The notes beneath the pieces are model-generated. The model worked only from the letters and a program-made list of their open reading frames with translations, was not told the DNA's origin and did no database searches. A stretch of DNA of 64,000 nucleotides from CAMPKL01 sp963805925 (lineage in GTDB: Bacteria > Acidobacteriota > Terriglobia > Bryobacterales > UBA6623): assembly GCA_963805925.1 (NCBI GenBank), contig CAWDWB010000003.1, forward strand, positions 310,001-374,000, written 5' to 3'. Positions 9,173-17,931 of the stretch are shown in pieces. The position numbers and the translations under genes were made by a program. The stretch's first letter is position 1. The number at the start of each line of letters is the position of its first letter.

Positions 9173-10027
9173 ATGTCGCCCAACACAAGACGTCACTTCC
9201 TTACTGGAGCCGCTGCGCTAGCCGCCGCCTCCGCAACCTCTACCCCCGCTCAGGCGAGTATCGTCGCCGAGCATCATTTCGGGGATATCCGGCTCGCCGT
9301 GGCCACTTATTCGTTGCGCACGTTTTCGCGCGAACAGGCAATCAGCATCGTCCGCCAGTTGGGTATCAAGTACGTGAACGTGAAGAGCTTTCACATGCCC
9401 TACTACTTATCGAAAGAAGACTTGGCGGCGGCGCGAGCCGACTTCGAGAAGGCCGGGCTCGAGATTGTCTCGGGAGGCAACGTCTCACTGCAGTCTGAGG
9501 ACGAGGCTTTCATCCGCCGCCATCTTGAGTACGCCAAGAACGCCGGAATGCCGACCGTCGTGTGCGCGCCGACCACGACCAACCTCAAGTTGGTTGAGAA
9601 GCACGCCCGCGACCTCGATCTCAAGATCGCCATTCACAACCACGGCCCCGAGGACAGCCATTTCCCCAACGGCGCCGCAGTCTTGAAATACGTCAAGGAC
9701 ATGGATCCGCGGATGGGCCTTTGCTACGACATCGGCCACGCCTCAAGGACAGGTGCGAACGTAGTTGAAGAGATCGAAGCTGCCGGCGATCGCCTCCACG
9801 ATATCCACATTAAGGATTTGACCGACTACAGTTCTCGGGATAGTCAGGTTCCCGTGGGTAAAGGCAAGATCCCGATCGCAGAGATCTTCAAAACGCTGAA
9901 GAAGATGCGCTACCCCGGAGTGGTGGGCCTGGAGTACGAGATCGAGCCGGCAACCCCGGAACGCGGCATGGATGCCTCCTTCTCGTACATGCGCGGGTTG
10001 TTAGACGGACAGGCTAGCGCCGCTTAA
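9173..10027 (+). CDS. Tat-exported sugar phosphate isomerase/epimerase-like TIM barrel
   Basis: Belongs to the AP-endonuclease-2 / xylose-isomerase-like TIM-barrel superfamily. The N terminus TRRHFLTGAAALAAA is a twin-arginine signal, so the protein should cross the membrane already folded with its metal. Metal-ligand blocks are visible: AIHNHGPED near 163, CYDIGHASRTG near 186, DIHIKD near 207 and VVGLEYE near 259. Length 284. AGGA lies about twelve bases before ATG 9173. Its 3-prime end overlaps the convergent amidase gene by four bases. The substrate is unknown; related exported proteins often sit with sugar-oxidation genes, but none is next to it here. Confidence 0.82.
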   Translation: MSPNTRRHFLTGAAALAAASATSTPAQASIVAEHHFGDIRLAVATYSLRTFSREQAISIVRQLGIKYVNVKSFHMPYYLSKEDLAAARADFEKAGLEIVSGGNVSLQSEDEAFIRRHLEYAKNAGMPTVVCAPTTTNLKLVEKHARDLDLKIAIHNHGPEDSHFPNGAAVLKYVKDMDPRMGLCYDIGHASRTGANVVEEIEAAGDRLHDIHIKDLTDYSSRDSQVPVGKGKIPIAEIFKTLKKMRYPGVVGLEYEIEPATPERGMDASFSYMRGLLDGQASAA

Positions 10028-12129
10028 TCGTCGTCGCGCGCGGCGGACGCCCGTTGCGCATCGGTCATCGTCAGCTGATTATTGCTGAGAGTCCCCATAT
10101 AGGCGGCAACGCCGTCGTACAGGTGTTGGGCCACCTGGCGGCGGTAGGCTTTGTCGCGGAACAGCTTTTCGTCGGTCGGATTCGAGAGGAAACCCACTTC
10201 AGCCAGAATCGCCGGCATCTGCGCGCCGATCAGCACAATGAGCGGAGCTTGGCGCACGCCGCGGTTGCGCAATCCGGACGTATTTTTCGTCAGACCGCTG
10301 AAGATCGCCGCCTGTATACGGGTGGCGAACTCGCGGGATTCGGCCACGCGATCTTGTTGGGCGATCTTACCGAGTAGATCCCTTAATTCGTGCACCGACC
10401 GGTCTGAGGCGGCATTCTCTCGCGAGGCGACCTTCATCGCCCAGGCATCGGTCGTTAGATTCAAGTAGTAAGTCTCGATGCCCCGCACGCTGCGCACCGA
10501 CGAAGCGTTCGCGTGAACAGAAATAAACAAATCCGCCTTGGCCTCGTTGGCCACCTTGGTGCGCTCCGCGGGCTTCAAATACGTGTCGTCAGAGCGCGTG
10601 TAGATAACTTCCGCTCCCAAGTTCTGCTCCACGAGCCGACCCAGTTCGAGGGCAATGTCCAGCACGACGTCTTTTTCGCGAAGTCCGTTGGGACCGATCA
10701 TTCCCGTGTCGTGTCCGCCGTGGCCCGCATCGATGACCACGCGGCCAATCTTCAGCCCCAGCGCCCGAATGAGCCCTTGAGGACCAGCCGTAGGCGAGTC
10801 GGCGGGCTTCGGGGCAGCCAGTTTTACGGGCTCGGGATCGTGCGGCCGAAGCGCAGCCTCAGATGGAGGGGAGACCTTCGCCATCGTCGGGGCCGGATCG
10901 GTTGAGTCGACGGCAAGATCGGAAGGCTGCATTTCGGGCCGCAAGGGGACGATTGGAGGCAAGCTCGCGGCTCGCGCCGAGGGCAAAAAACCAGTCGCGG
11001 CCGGCTTATCTCGCTCCGCCGCTGCCTGCAGACGCTTGGCATCGGCCATCGCATCTTCGAAAGTTCGCTCACTGACCGGCGGCGCAGCGTTGGCAATTTG
11101 CTCGCTCTCCGGTTTGGCCGGCGCGGGAACTCCGTTCTTGGGGCGAATCTCCAGCACCATCCGCGGCGGATTCGATAGCCAGGAGACGTCGAAGACCGCG
11201 TCTTCGGCAAGATCGAGCACCAGTCGCGCTTTGGACTCGCGATTCTGTCCGAAGCGAATCGCCGACACCACAGGATCTTCGGGAACGTCAATCGAAACGC
11301 CTCTCGCCAAGTCTCCCGTCAACTTGGCCGAAAACAGGTCAAAGTAGAGCCGTGGCGGCGAAGCCAGGGCGTCGTACTTGAACGGCACAAAATCGTCCAA
11401 CTGCACGACGATGCGCAGATATTCCGGGTGCCGCCAGTAGCGCAGATCCTCTACCAAGGCGACGGACTCGCGCGTGCGGCTGGGCGCCAGTTCCACCCGC
11501 TGCCCGACCGCCACGGTCTGCGACGACCCGGATGACGGAGCATAGCGAACGGTTGATGAGGTTGCCGCAGGAATCTCTGCCGGCGCCGGCGCTTCCGTGT
11601 CGACCGTCTCAGAAATCTCGACCGCGTCCTCTTCCACGGGAGCGTCGTCATCAGCCTCTTCCGACGCAGGGGCGGGTTCCGCTGGGAACACCGGCTCGCC
11701 TGCCTCCAGTTTGCGAATCGCCTCGGCCGCTTCGTCCAACCGCTTGCTGTATGGATACTGGCTAATGACGTACTTGTAGGCGTCGATCGCCCGCTTCTTG
11801 TAGGGATCTTCGCCAAAACGCGAGACCATCCGGGCGTAGATATTCGCGGCGCCCAGCAGCGCGTCGTCGCAGTAGCCGCTGGCCGGACTCGCCCGGTGAA
11901 CGGACTTGAACGTATCCGCCACCAACTGGTACTGCTCTACGCCCAACTCCAATGCGGGCACGGCATTGAGGTCAGCGAGCAGCGCCTGGGCGCGCTCCCA
12001 GCGTTCCTCAGCCAGTTCCTTGGGGGTTTTCGCGTACAGCTCTAGCGCGCCGCCGGTTAGGGCCGCTAAAAGCGTCACTCCAATGAGGAAGGACGCGACT
12101 CTCCCGCTGAGCCGTCGTAGAAGGAGCAT
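10024..12129 (-). CDS. N-acetylmuramoyl-L-alanine amidase with AMIN domain
   Basis: Cell-wall hydrolase that cuts the peptide from glycan strands during cell separation. After an N-terminal membrane segment there is a helical repeat-like region, an acidic proline-rich linker, an AMIN domain near residues 230-330 (VEDLRYWRHPEYLRIVVQLDD), a second linker, and an Amidase_3 catalytic domain from about 465 (VVIDAGHGGHDTGMIGPNG, then ISVHANA). The zinc histidine and glutamate positions appear intact (DAGHGGHD, ILAEVGFLSN). I choose ATG 12129, 17 bases after the transglycosylase stop; a TTG at 12159 would add ten residues. About 701 residues; probably acts in the periplasm. Confidence 0.9.
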   Translation of the reverse strand: MLLLRRLSGRVASFLIGVTLLAALTGGALELYAKTPKELAEERWERAQALLADLNAVPALELGVEQYQLVADTFKSVHRASPASGYCDDALLGAANIYARMVSRFGEDPYKKRAIDAYKYVISQYPYSKRLDEAAEAIRKLEAGEPVFPAEPAPASEEADDDAPVEEDAVEISETVDTEAPAPAEIPAATSSTVRYAPSSGSSQTVAVGQRVELAPSRTRESVALVEDLRYWRHPEYLRIVVQLDDFVPFKYDALASPPRLYFDLFSAKLTGDLARGVSIDVPEDPVVSAIRFGQNRESKARLVLDLAEDAVFDVSWLSNPPRMVLEIRPKNGVPAPAKPESEQIANAAPPVSERTFEDAMADAKRLQAAAERDKPAATGFLPSARAASLPPIVPLRPEMQPSDLAVDSTDPAPTMAKVSPPSEAALRPHDPEPVKLAAPKPADSPTAGPQGLIRALGLKIGRVVIDAGHGGHDTGMIGPNGLREKDVVLDIALELGRLVEQNLGAEVIYTRSDDTYLKPAERTKVANEAKADLFISVHANASSVRSVRGIETYYLNLTTDAWAMKVASRENAASDRSVHELRDLLGKIAQQDRVAESREFATRIQAAIFSGLTKNTSGLRNRGVRQAPLIVLIGAQMPAILAEVGFLSNPTDEKLFRDKAYRRQVAQHLYDGVAAYMGTLSNNQLTMTDAQRASAARDDD

Positions 12130-12145
12130 TGACTCCAGCTCAAAC

Positions 12146-12943
12146 TTAGTGCGCTTCAAACAGCAGCGTTCCGTTTTGCTCCGTCGCCGTCACTCTCTGG
12201 ACGACCGGCTCCTCGGAATCGTATACCGCTATATCGGCGGCCAGGTCAGATTCACTAGGTCCGACGATCCGATCGACATAGTCCTGAGTCTCCCGGTAGG
12301 GAGGGACTCCGCCGAAACGGTCCACCGCGCCTTCGCCGGCGTTATACGCCGCTAGGGCCAATCGGCGGTCGCCATCGTAGCGATCCAACAGTTGACGGAG
12401 GTATTTCACTCCACCCTGAACGTTCTCGGCGGGATCGAAAACGTCCTTTACCCCGAAGCGCTTAGCTGTCGCCGGCATCAGCTGCATCAGACCCTTGGCG
12501 CCCTTGTGGGATACCGCGTACGGGTCGTAGCCGCTTTCTTGCCGGATGACCGCATGGATCAACTCCGGTTCCACATCTAACTGACTCGCGGTCCGTCGGA
12601 CGAGAGAATTTAGATCCAGGCCCGACGCTTTCGCGCCCGTCCTCGATCCTCCTTGGACAACCTCTCTCGTACCGACGACCTCGCGAGACGAAATCGACCC
12701 AGACTTCTGACGTACCGCTCGACGAATCAAGCGGCCCGTTTGCTCATCGGCCTGAATACGATACACGCGTTCCGTGGACGGACCTGCGGGGCTCTCCTGA
12801 GAGTACTGCTCGACTCGGTCGAACCGTACTGGTTCACGAGAGATCGCCGGCTCAGCGCCCAGGGGCATACTAGCAAGCAAGACCCCGGCAACTGCCATCC
12901 ACCTCACCGTTAAAACATTATCACAGGGCATGTTTGGGGGCAA
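12146..12943 (-). CDS. Lytic transglycosylase (SLT domain)
   Basis: Peptidoglycan lytic transglycosylase of the Slt/MltC fold, which cleaves the MurNAc-GlcNAc bond to leave an anhydro sugar. A hydrophobic segment at about 15-30 acts as an export signal. The SLT domain covers about 115-240: LIHAVIRQESGYDP with the catalytic Glu136, GAKGLMQLMPATAKRFGV, and ALAAYNAGEGAVDRFGGVPPYRETQDYV. The C-terminal tail is short and unassigned. Length 265. It is directly upstream of the amidase gene on the same strand, so two wall hydrolases are likely made together. Confidence 0.93.
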   Translation of the reverse strand: MPPNMPCDNVLTVRWMAVAGVLLASMPLGAEPAISREPVRFDRVEQYSQESPAGPSTERVYRIQADEQTGRLIRRAVRQKSGSISSREVVGTREVVQGGSRTGAKASGLDLNSLVRRTASQLDVEPELIHAVIRQESGYDPYAVSHKGAKGLMQLMPATAKRFGVKDVFDPAENVQGGVKYLRQLLDRYDGDRRLALAAYNAGEGAVDRFGGVPPYRETQDYVDRIVGPSESDLAADIAVYDSEEPVVQRVTATEQNGTLLFEAH

Positions 12944-13258
12944 TGCTCCAAATTGAGAGTGCCAGTACTAGATGGACGCTTCCCGAGCCCAGAAAGTCTG
13001 CCGCGGCGGCGAAAGAATTCGCGGAGTCGCCCGAATTCGCTCAGATCCTTGTAACCTTCCCGTCTCATGGGGCGTAAGTGACTGTAGAACCAAGGCGAAA
13101 GTCATCGACGGACGTATTGCCGCCCTAGGCGGAGCCCGGTAACATAGAAGTTGTCGGAGCAGCGCAAGACTAATGTCTTAAACTGTTGCCCGCAGGAAAC
13201 GAGTTGCCATTCGATCACGTCTTTAGATTGACCCCTTGGTCAGCGCCCGGAGGCATGG
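12944..13258. other. Divergent intergenic region between transglycosylase and TonB-like genes
   Basis: No gene, tRNA or strong hairpin seen. It must hold the promoters of both flanking genes; I could not assign convincing -35/-10 pairs. GGAGG at 13248-13252 is the ribosome site of the next gene. Confidence 0.4.
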
Positions 13259-14422
13259 ATGGCAGTCGACACCATGGAACCTAGAACAGAGAATCCTGCG
13301 ACGGAGCCCACGTCAGGTCGACCAGCCGGTCGTCCCTTGCCGGAACTCGGTCCTCTGGTAGCGGAATCTCTCTACACGCCTTGGTGGAAGACGTTGCGCG
13401 ACAGCCTTCGGGAAGCGAAGCGTCAGCGGGCCTTGCCTCCGCCTCCTCAGTTTCGAGCGGCCTACCCCGGAGAGGTCGACTATACGCCCATTGAGAGCGG
13501 TACGCTTCGCGACGCGTGGTGGACAAACCTCAAGAGATTCAAACAGGCGACCGACGCGGAGCGACGGCTCCCGCCGCTGGAACTGACGTCCAAGCCCGTT
13601 GCGGTCAAGAGCATCTGGGGAGAAGACCGGCGCAAGCAAACAGCCCCGATGGCGTTGGCTCTGCAAATCCTGCTCGTCGGCGTCCTTGTGGGCATGGGGC
13701 CCTCAGCGCCTCCAGCCAAGACGGGTTCGGTGACGCTGATCATCCCAATCGACATTTCGCCCTACCTGGCGCAGCTTCGCAATCAGTCCGCCAAGGACTC
13801 GGGCGGCGGCGGCGGCGGCGGGCAAAACATGCCGACACCCCCAAGCAAAGGCAAACTGCCTCGGTTCGAGTTGGACAAGCAGTTGACGCCGCCGACCCCG
13901 GTGATCCGCAACCCAGACCCGATCCTTGAAGTCGAGCCGACGGTGATCATCGACCCCAACACGCAGATCGCCCAGCTCGATACGAATGTTTTCGGCGACC
14001 CGCTGAAAGGCATTAACTTGCCTTCCTCCGGCTCTGGGCAGGGCGGCGGCATCGGCACCGGAACGGGCGGCGGCGTCGGCTCCGGCCGAGGCGGCGGCGT
14101 TGGGCCCGGTTCGGGCGGCGGCATCGGCGGCGGCGTATTTCGCGTTGGCGGCGGCGTATCGGCCCCCCGGCTCACTCGCAAAGTCGAGCCCGAATATTCC
14201 GAGGAAGCCCGCAAGGCCAAGTACTCCGGCGTTGTGGTCTTGGCTGTTGAGGTCTGGCCGGATGGACGCGCACATAACGTCCGGGTTGTCCGTAGTCTCG
14301 GCCTGGGCCTGGACGAGAAAGCCATCCAAGCTGTCCAGCAGTGGGAGTTCGTTCCTGGCCGCAAGGACGGTGCGCCTGTGAAGGTCTCCGCGCAGATCGA
14401 AGTCAACTTCCGTCTGCTCTAA
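13259..14422 (+). CDS. TonB-like energy transducer with glycine-rich spacer
   Basis: 387-residue protein with an unusually long cytoplasmic N-terminal part (1-125), one membrane helix near 126-150 (MALALQILLVGVLVGMG), a periplasmic linker with proline and two glycine-rich runs, and a C-terminal TonB domain at about 300-387 (RLTRKVEPEYSEEARKAKYSGVV ... AIQAVQQWEFVPG). TonB proteins pass proton-motive energy from ExbBD to outer-membrane receptors. No exbB or exbD is near. GGAGG lies seven bases before ATG 13259. It could serve a partner other than a nutrient receptor; the long cytoplasmic part is not typical of classical TonB. Confidence 0.85.
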   Translation: MAVDTMEPRTENPATEPTSGRPAGRPLPELGPLVAESLYTPWWKTLRDSLREAKRQRALPPPPQFRAAYPGEVDYTPIESGTLRDAWWTNLKRFKQATDAERRLPPLELTSKPVAVKSIWGEDRRKQTAPMALALQILLVGVLVGMGPSAPPAKTGSVTLIIPIDISPYLAQLRNQSAKDSGGGGGGGQNMPTPPSKGKLPRFELDKQLTPPTPVIRNPDPILEVEPTVIIDPNTQIAQLDTNVFGDPLKGINLPSSGSGQGGGIGTGTGGGVGSGRGGGVGPGSGGGIGGGVFRVGGGVSAPRLTRKVEPEYSEEARKAKYSGVVVLAVEVWPDGRAHNVRVVRSLGLGLDEKAIQAVQQWEFVPGRKDGAPVKVSAQIEVNFRLL

Positions 14423-14440
14423 GCGCCTGAAGAAAACAAG

Positions 14441-14471
14441 AAAGGGCGAGCGGTTCTGCCGCTCGCCCTTT
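14441..14471. terminator. Bidirectional intrinsic terminator
   Basis: A perfect 13-bp stem, AAAGGGCGAGCGG paired with its complement around the loop TTCTG, lies between the convergent TonB-like and CpaE-like genes. A-rich and T-rich flanks on the two sides suit termination in both directions. Confidence 0.85.
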
Positions 14472-14494
14472 GTGTTTGTAGCCGGCAGCGAGAG

Positions 14495-15649
14495 CTAGGC
14501 CGAAGCGTACAGTTCTTCTTCTTTCAGCGCAGGCAACTCGAATTCCCGGATCACCTGATCGACCAACTGGTCGATTTGGGCGCGTAGCGCGGAACTCGCT
14601 GAGATCGGCCCGCCGCTCCACGCAGCCTGCCGTACCGCCGCATAATCATTGTCCAGCGCCCACTCCACCTCGGATCCCACGACCCGCCGGATCTGTTCGG
14701 TCTCCAGCGCGCCCCAAGACCCCACTCGATTCACCAATAGGCGCACCTTCTCACCAGGACGTCCGAGCTTACGAATCCGCTCAATCAGTCGCTTGGCCAA
14801 GTGCAGCGAGGTGATCTCGGGCGTGCAGACGACGTACACCTGATCGGCCAGGTCCAGCACCTCGGCCGACGCGCGCAACAAAGGCGCGGGTAGATCGACG
14901 ACCGTGCAGCGGTAGCGCGATGCAGCCGCCTCAAACAACGCGGCAGCCCGTTCGAGATCCTTTACGCCCACATCGCTCGGTTCGCGAGGTCCGACCAACA
15001 CGTCCAGCAGTTGCCAGCGGGTCGCTGTATTGGTCCATTCCGAATTGCGGTAGTCGCAGCGCAAGGCGTCGGCGAGGGTGTGTTGCGGCTCCAGCTTGAG
15101 ATTGAACGCGATGGCGCCGCAATGAAAGTCGTAGTCCGCCAGCAGCGTATGCCCTTGTAGACGTTCCGACATGGCGATCGCCGTGTTCAGAGCGACCGTC
15201 GACGCGCCCGCGCCGCCCTGCGCCGGGATGAACGCGATGAGCCTGCCGGCATCGGTTCTTTCCGCTGCAATGGTCCGCTCCACGCCCAGCCGCTCCGCTA
15301 AAGCTCGCAAGTCATAGGGCTCGGTGAGATATCCCCAGGCGCCGGATTGCTTCGCACGAACAACCGAGCCGAGCCTCCTGGCTCCGTTGACCACGATGCC
15401 GACTGTTTGCGGACTGACTTCTCTCAGCGCAGCCACAAGCCGCAGCGCTTCGTTCTCGCGCGACATATCGAAAATCGCCGCAGCATAGGGATCCAGGGAT
15501 TCCTTCAGCCGCCTGCGCATTTCACTTGCGGACGGGAACTCGCTCCAAACTTCCGCTTCCCGTTCGAGGCCGGCGATACGAATAGCCTGGTTGAGTTGCT
15601 CGACCGTTTCCGGCGAGGCGCTGACGATCAATATGCGCTGCGAATTCAT
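14495..15649 (-). CDS. CpaE-like MinD/ParA-family ATPase with receiver-like N-terminal domain
   Basis: 384-residue protein. Residues 1-130 look like a response-regulator fold (RILIVSASPETVEQL, a DMSRENEALRLVAALREVSP segment) without an obvious full phosphoacceptor set. From about 140 it is a MinD/ParA-type ATPase: deviant Walker A PAQGGAGASTVALNTA, switch region LADYDFHCGAIAF, VVDLPAPLL and LLVNRVGSW. This architecture matches CpaE proteins, which localise Flp/Tad pilus machinery. No other tad or cpa gene is in the window, so the partner could be elsewhere or the protein may have another positioning role. It follows the coiled-coil gene by 36 bases; start ATG 15649. Confidence 0.82.
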   Translation of the reverse strand: MNSQRILIVSASPETVEQLNQAIRIAGLEREAEVWSEFPSASEMRRRLKESLDPYAAAIFDMSRENEALRLVAALREVSPQTVGIVVNGARRLGSVVRAKQSGAWGYLTEPYDLRALAERLGVERTIAAERTDAGRLIAFIPAQGGAGASTVALNTAIAMSERLQGHTLLADYDFHCGAIAFNLKLEPQHTLADALRCDYRNSEWTNTATRWQLLDVLVGPREPSDVGVKDLERAAALFEAAASRYRCTVVDLPAPLLRASAEVLDLADQVYVVCTPEITSLHLAKRLIERIRKLGRPGEKVRLLVNRVGSWGALETEQIRRVVGSEVEWALDNDYAAVRQAAWSGGPISASSALRAQIDQLVDQVIREFELPALKEEELYASA

Positions 15650-15685
15650 GGGCAATCTACTTCAGGCGGCGGGCTGGCTAGCGAT

Positions 15686-16411
15686 CTATTCGCCGCCGTT
15701 GTCTTGGTGAGACTCCATAGGTTGCAGCACCTGTTGAACGTTGCCCATCAGACGGGCCATCTCCTGGAGCGACTCCGCGCGGCGTTGTTCCAACGTCTCC
15801 AGCCGGGCCAGAGCGGAGCGCTGTTGCTCCATCGTTCCCTCGACTTGAGACAGCCGCTGAGCGAACCCTTCCAGTTCACTGCGCAGGCTGCCTAGAGATG
15901 ACGAGACCTGCTCCGCCTCCCGGCGAATCTCAGATTGCAGTTCCTCGGAGCGACCCTGCAGCCGATCGACGATCTCGCGGGTTTCTCTGGTCGGCGCCTC
16001 TTGAGCGTTGACTCGTTCCGTCAGTCGGCGGCTGGCTTCTTCCACCAACTGCAGGGCGGCGAAAGCGGCCGTGATGCGGTGGTCGTGTTCTTTCACCTTC
16101 TCCGCGGTGGCTTCAGTTTCCTGGCGGCGCTGGCGTTCAAAATCTTCTAGCGGCTGAGCGACCGCTTGGGAAATACTGCGTGCAAGATTGGCCACGATCG
16201 GCGAAAGCGGATCATCCAGGCCTTGCTCGGCAACGACCGGCTCTTCGCTGCGCTCCGGAGCGGTGTTGGGCGTCTCGCCCTGCCACTGCTGCGGCGCGGC
16301 GCCGGCGGCGTCTTTTAGTTGATCGCGAATCCAGCGGCCGGACATTTCGTCGGGGCGGTCGCCTTCCTCTCGGGTTTGAGTTTCGTTATCTGTGGATTGA
16401 TCGGTGGACAT
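15686..16411 (-). CDS. Coiled-coil protein of unknown function
   Basis: 241 residues, no signal peptide or membrane segment. The first 60 residues are polar and probably disordered; from about 75 to 230 it is dominated by Glu, Arg, Gln, Ala and Leu heptads (FERQRRQETEATAEKVKEHD and MEQQRSALARLETLEQRR), so a long coiled coil is likely. I recognise no family. It lies directly upstream of the CpaE-like ATPase on the same strand, so it may be the structural or localising partner of that ATPase; this is inference from position only. Confidence 0.75.
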   Translation of the reverse strand: MSTDQSTDNETQTREEGDRPDEMSGRWIRDQLKDAAGAAPQQWQGETPNTAPERSEEPVVAEQGLDDPLSPIVANLARSISQAVAQPLEDFERQRRQETEATAEKVKEHDHRITAAFAALQLVEEASRRLTERVNAQEAPTRETREIVDRLQGRSEELQSEIRREAEQVSSSLGSLRSELEGFAQRLSQVEGTMEQQRSALARLETLEQRRAESLQEMARLMGNVQQVLQPMESHQDNGGE

Positions 16412-16576
16412 GGGCGGATCTCCGTCTGCCCTCCGATTCTCTAAGCCGCGGTCCAGGCCGGTCTATGGACCTTCCTAATTAGCGCCCTGCGGCAAAACAC
16501 CGCAACGCGGCCTAGGCGTTTCACTGAGGCCGGCAGACGTCGTACCCCAGGGGCGATGCGCTAGACTGACGCCAGA

Positions 16577-17104
16577 GTGGCTTTCGCACGACAAATCGGG
16601 CAACGGCTCCCCTATTTGGCTGCGGCGGCCGCCCTTTTCGGCCTTGACCGCTGGTCCAAATTGGCGATCGAAGGGGCCTTGCCGCTCTATTCTTCCAAGC
16701 CGCTGATCCCCGGCTTTTTCGACCTGGTTCACTCCAGAAACACAGGCATGGCCTTCAGCATGTTGGACGATGCCGGACCGCTGGTCAGCCAATGGCTGCT
16801 GCCGGGGCTTTCCGCCGCCGCCGTGATCCTCATTATTGGGTTCCTCTGGCGGACGGATTTGTCCGACAAACGCCTCATGGCGGGCCTCACGCTCGTGCTG
16901 GCAGGAGCGGCAGGCAATCTCTACGACCGGGCCGTCTTCGGCTTCGTGGTCGATTTTCTCGACATCTACGTCGCCGGATGGCACTGGCCGGCGTTCAACG
17001 TCGCCGACACTTGCATCACCATCGGCGCAGGCATCCTTTTGCTCGATGCCGTTTGGAAGTCTGATACGGAACCCGCGGGCGGCCGCGAAACCCAGTCCGC
17101 TTAG
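16577..17104 (+). CDS. lspA: Lipoprotein signal peptidase (signal peptidase II)
   Basis: Integral membrane aspartic protease that removes the signal peptide from diacylglyceryl-modified prolipoproteins. 175 residues with four membrane helices. Conserved blocks are present: LDRWSKLAI, HSRNTGMAFSML, GAAGNLYDRAVFGFVVDFLDI with one catalytic aspartate and FNVADTCITIG with the other. Start GTG 16577, preceded nine bases earlier by TAGACT and no clear ribosome site. It is followed after nine bases by lgt, whose enzyme acts just before it in the same pathway. Confidence 0.96.
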   Translation: MAFARQIGQRLPYLAAAAALFGLDRWSKLAIEGALPLYSSKPLIPGFFDLVHSRNTGMAFSMLDDAGPLVSQWLLPGLSAAAVILIIGFLWRTDLSDKRLMAGLTLVLAGAAGNLYDRAVFGFVVDFLDIYVAGWHWPAFNVADTCITIGAGILLLDAVWKSDTEPAGGRETQSA

Positions 17105-17113
17105 AGCAATTGC

Positions 17114-17917
17114 ATGTTTCCTCGTCTTTTTGAGATCGGCCCGTTTTCGCTGCCCACCTACGGCGTGCTCGTAGCGCTCGGTTTTCTGCTCGGGCTGCAC
17201 CTGGCCGGCCGCTTGGCCCAACGCGTCGGGATGGACCCGGAACGGGTGACCAATCTCGGCGTCTACATTGCCCTCTCAGCGATTGTCGGGGCCAAAGTCT
17301 TCTACATTCTCAGCGAGTGGCACTACTACGCCGCCGATTGGAGCCGGCTGTTCTCGCTCTCGTCCTTGCAAGCAGGCGGCGTTTTTTACGGCGGGCTGCT
17401 GGCGGCCTTGGCCGTGACCGTGATCTACGTGCGCAAGAACCACATGGACTGGCTGCCGACAGCCGACGTCTTCGCGCCGGCACTCGCCGCCGGACACGCC
17501 GTTGGACGCCTGGGCTGCTTCGCTGCCGGCTGCTGCTGGGGCAAACCGACCGATATGCCCTGGGGCGTCATGTTCACCAGCCAGTTGGCCCACGATTATG
17601 TCGGCGTGCCGCTGAACATCCATTTACACCCGACCCAACTCTACGAGTCCTTCGGAACCGGTCTTATCGCTTTGTTCCTGTTCTGGCGTTTCTTCAAGCC
17701 GCACGCAACGGGCACGATCATCGCCTGGTATCTGATCCTCTACTCGTCCTTTCGCTTTGTCGTGGAGTTCTACCGCGCCGATCAAGCGCGGCCTTTGCTC
17801 AGCGACTCCATCAGCGCCACGCAATGGGTCGCCGTCGGCCTGGTTATCCTCGGAATCACCATTCTGGCCCGCAACCGGAGCCGGCATCCCGTCATGCCGG
17901 TCGAGCAAGCCGGTTAG
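17114..17917 (+). CDS. lgt: Prolipoprotein diacylglyceryl transferase
   Basis: Inner-membrane enzyme that moves diacylglycerol from phosphatidylglycerol to the lipobox cysteine, the first step of lipoprotein maturation. 267 residues with about seven membrane segments. The Lgt signature is visible as HAVGRLGCFAAGCCWGKPT near 130, with HPTQLYES near 175 and FRFVVEFYR near 215. It sits between lspA and polA with gaps of 9 and 14 bases and is very likely co-transcribed with them. Confidence 0.96.
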   Translation: MFPRLFEIGPFSLPTYGVLVALGFLLGLHLAGRLAQRVGMDPERVTNLGVYIALSAIVGAKVFYILSEWHYYAADWSRLFSLSSLQAGGVFYGGLLAALAVTVIYVRKNHMDWLPTADVFAPALAAGHAVGRLGCFAAGCCWGKPTDMPWGVMFTSQLAHDYVGVPLNIHLHPTQLYESFGTGLIALFLFWRFFKPHATGTIIAWYLILYSSFRFVVEFYRADQARPLLSDSISATQWVAVGLVILGITILARNRSRHPVMPVEQAG

Positions 17918-17931
17918 AATAGTGCGTTCCC

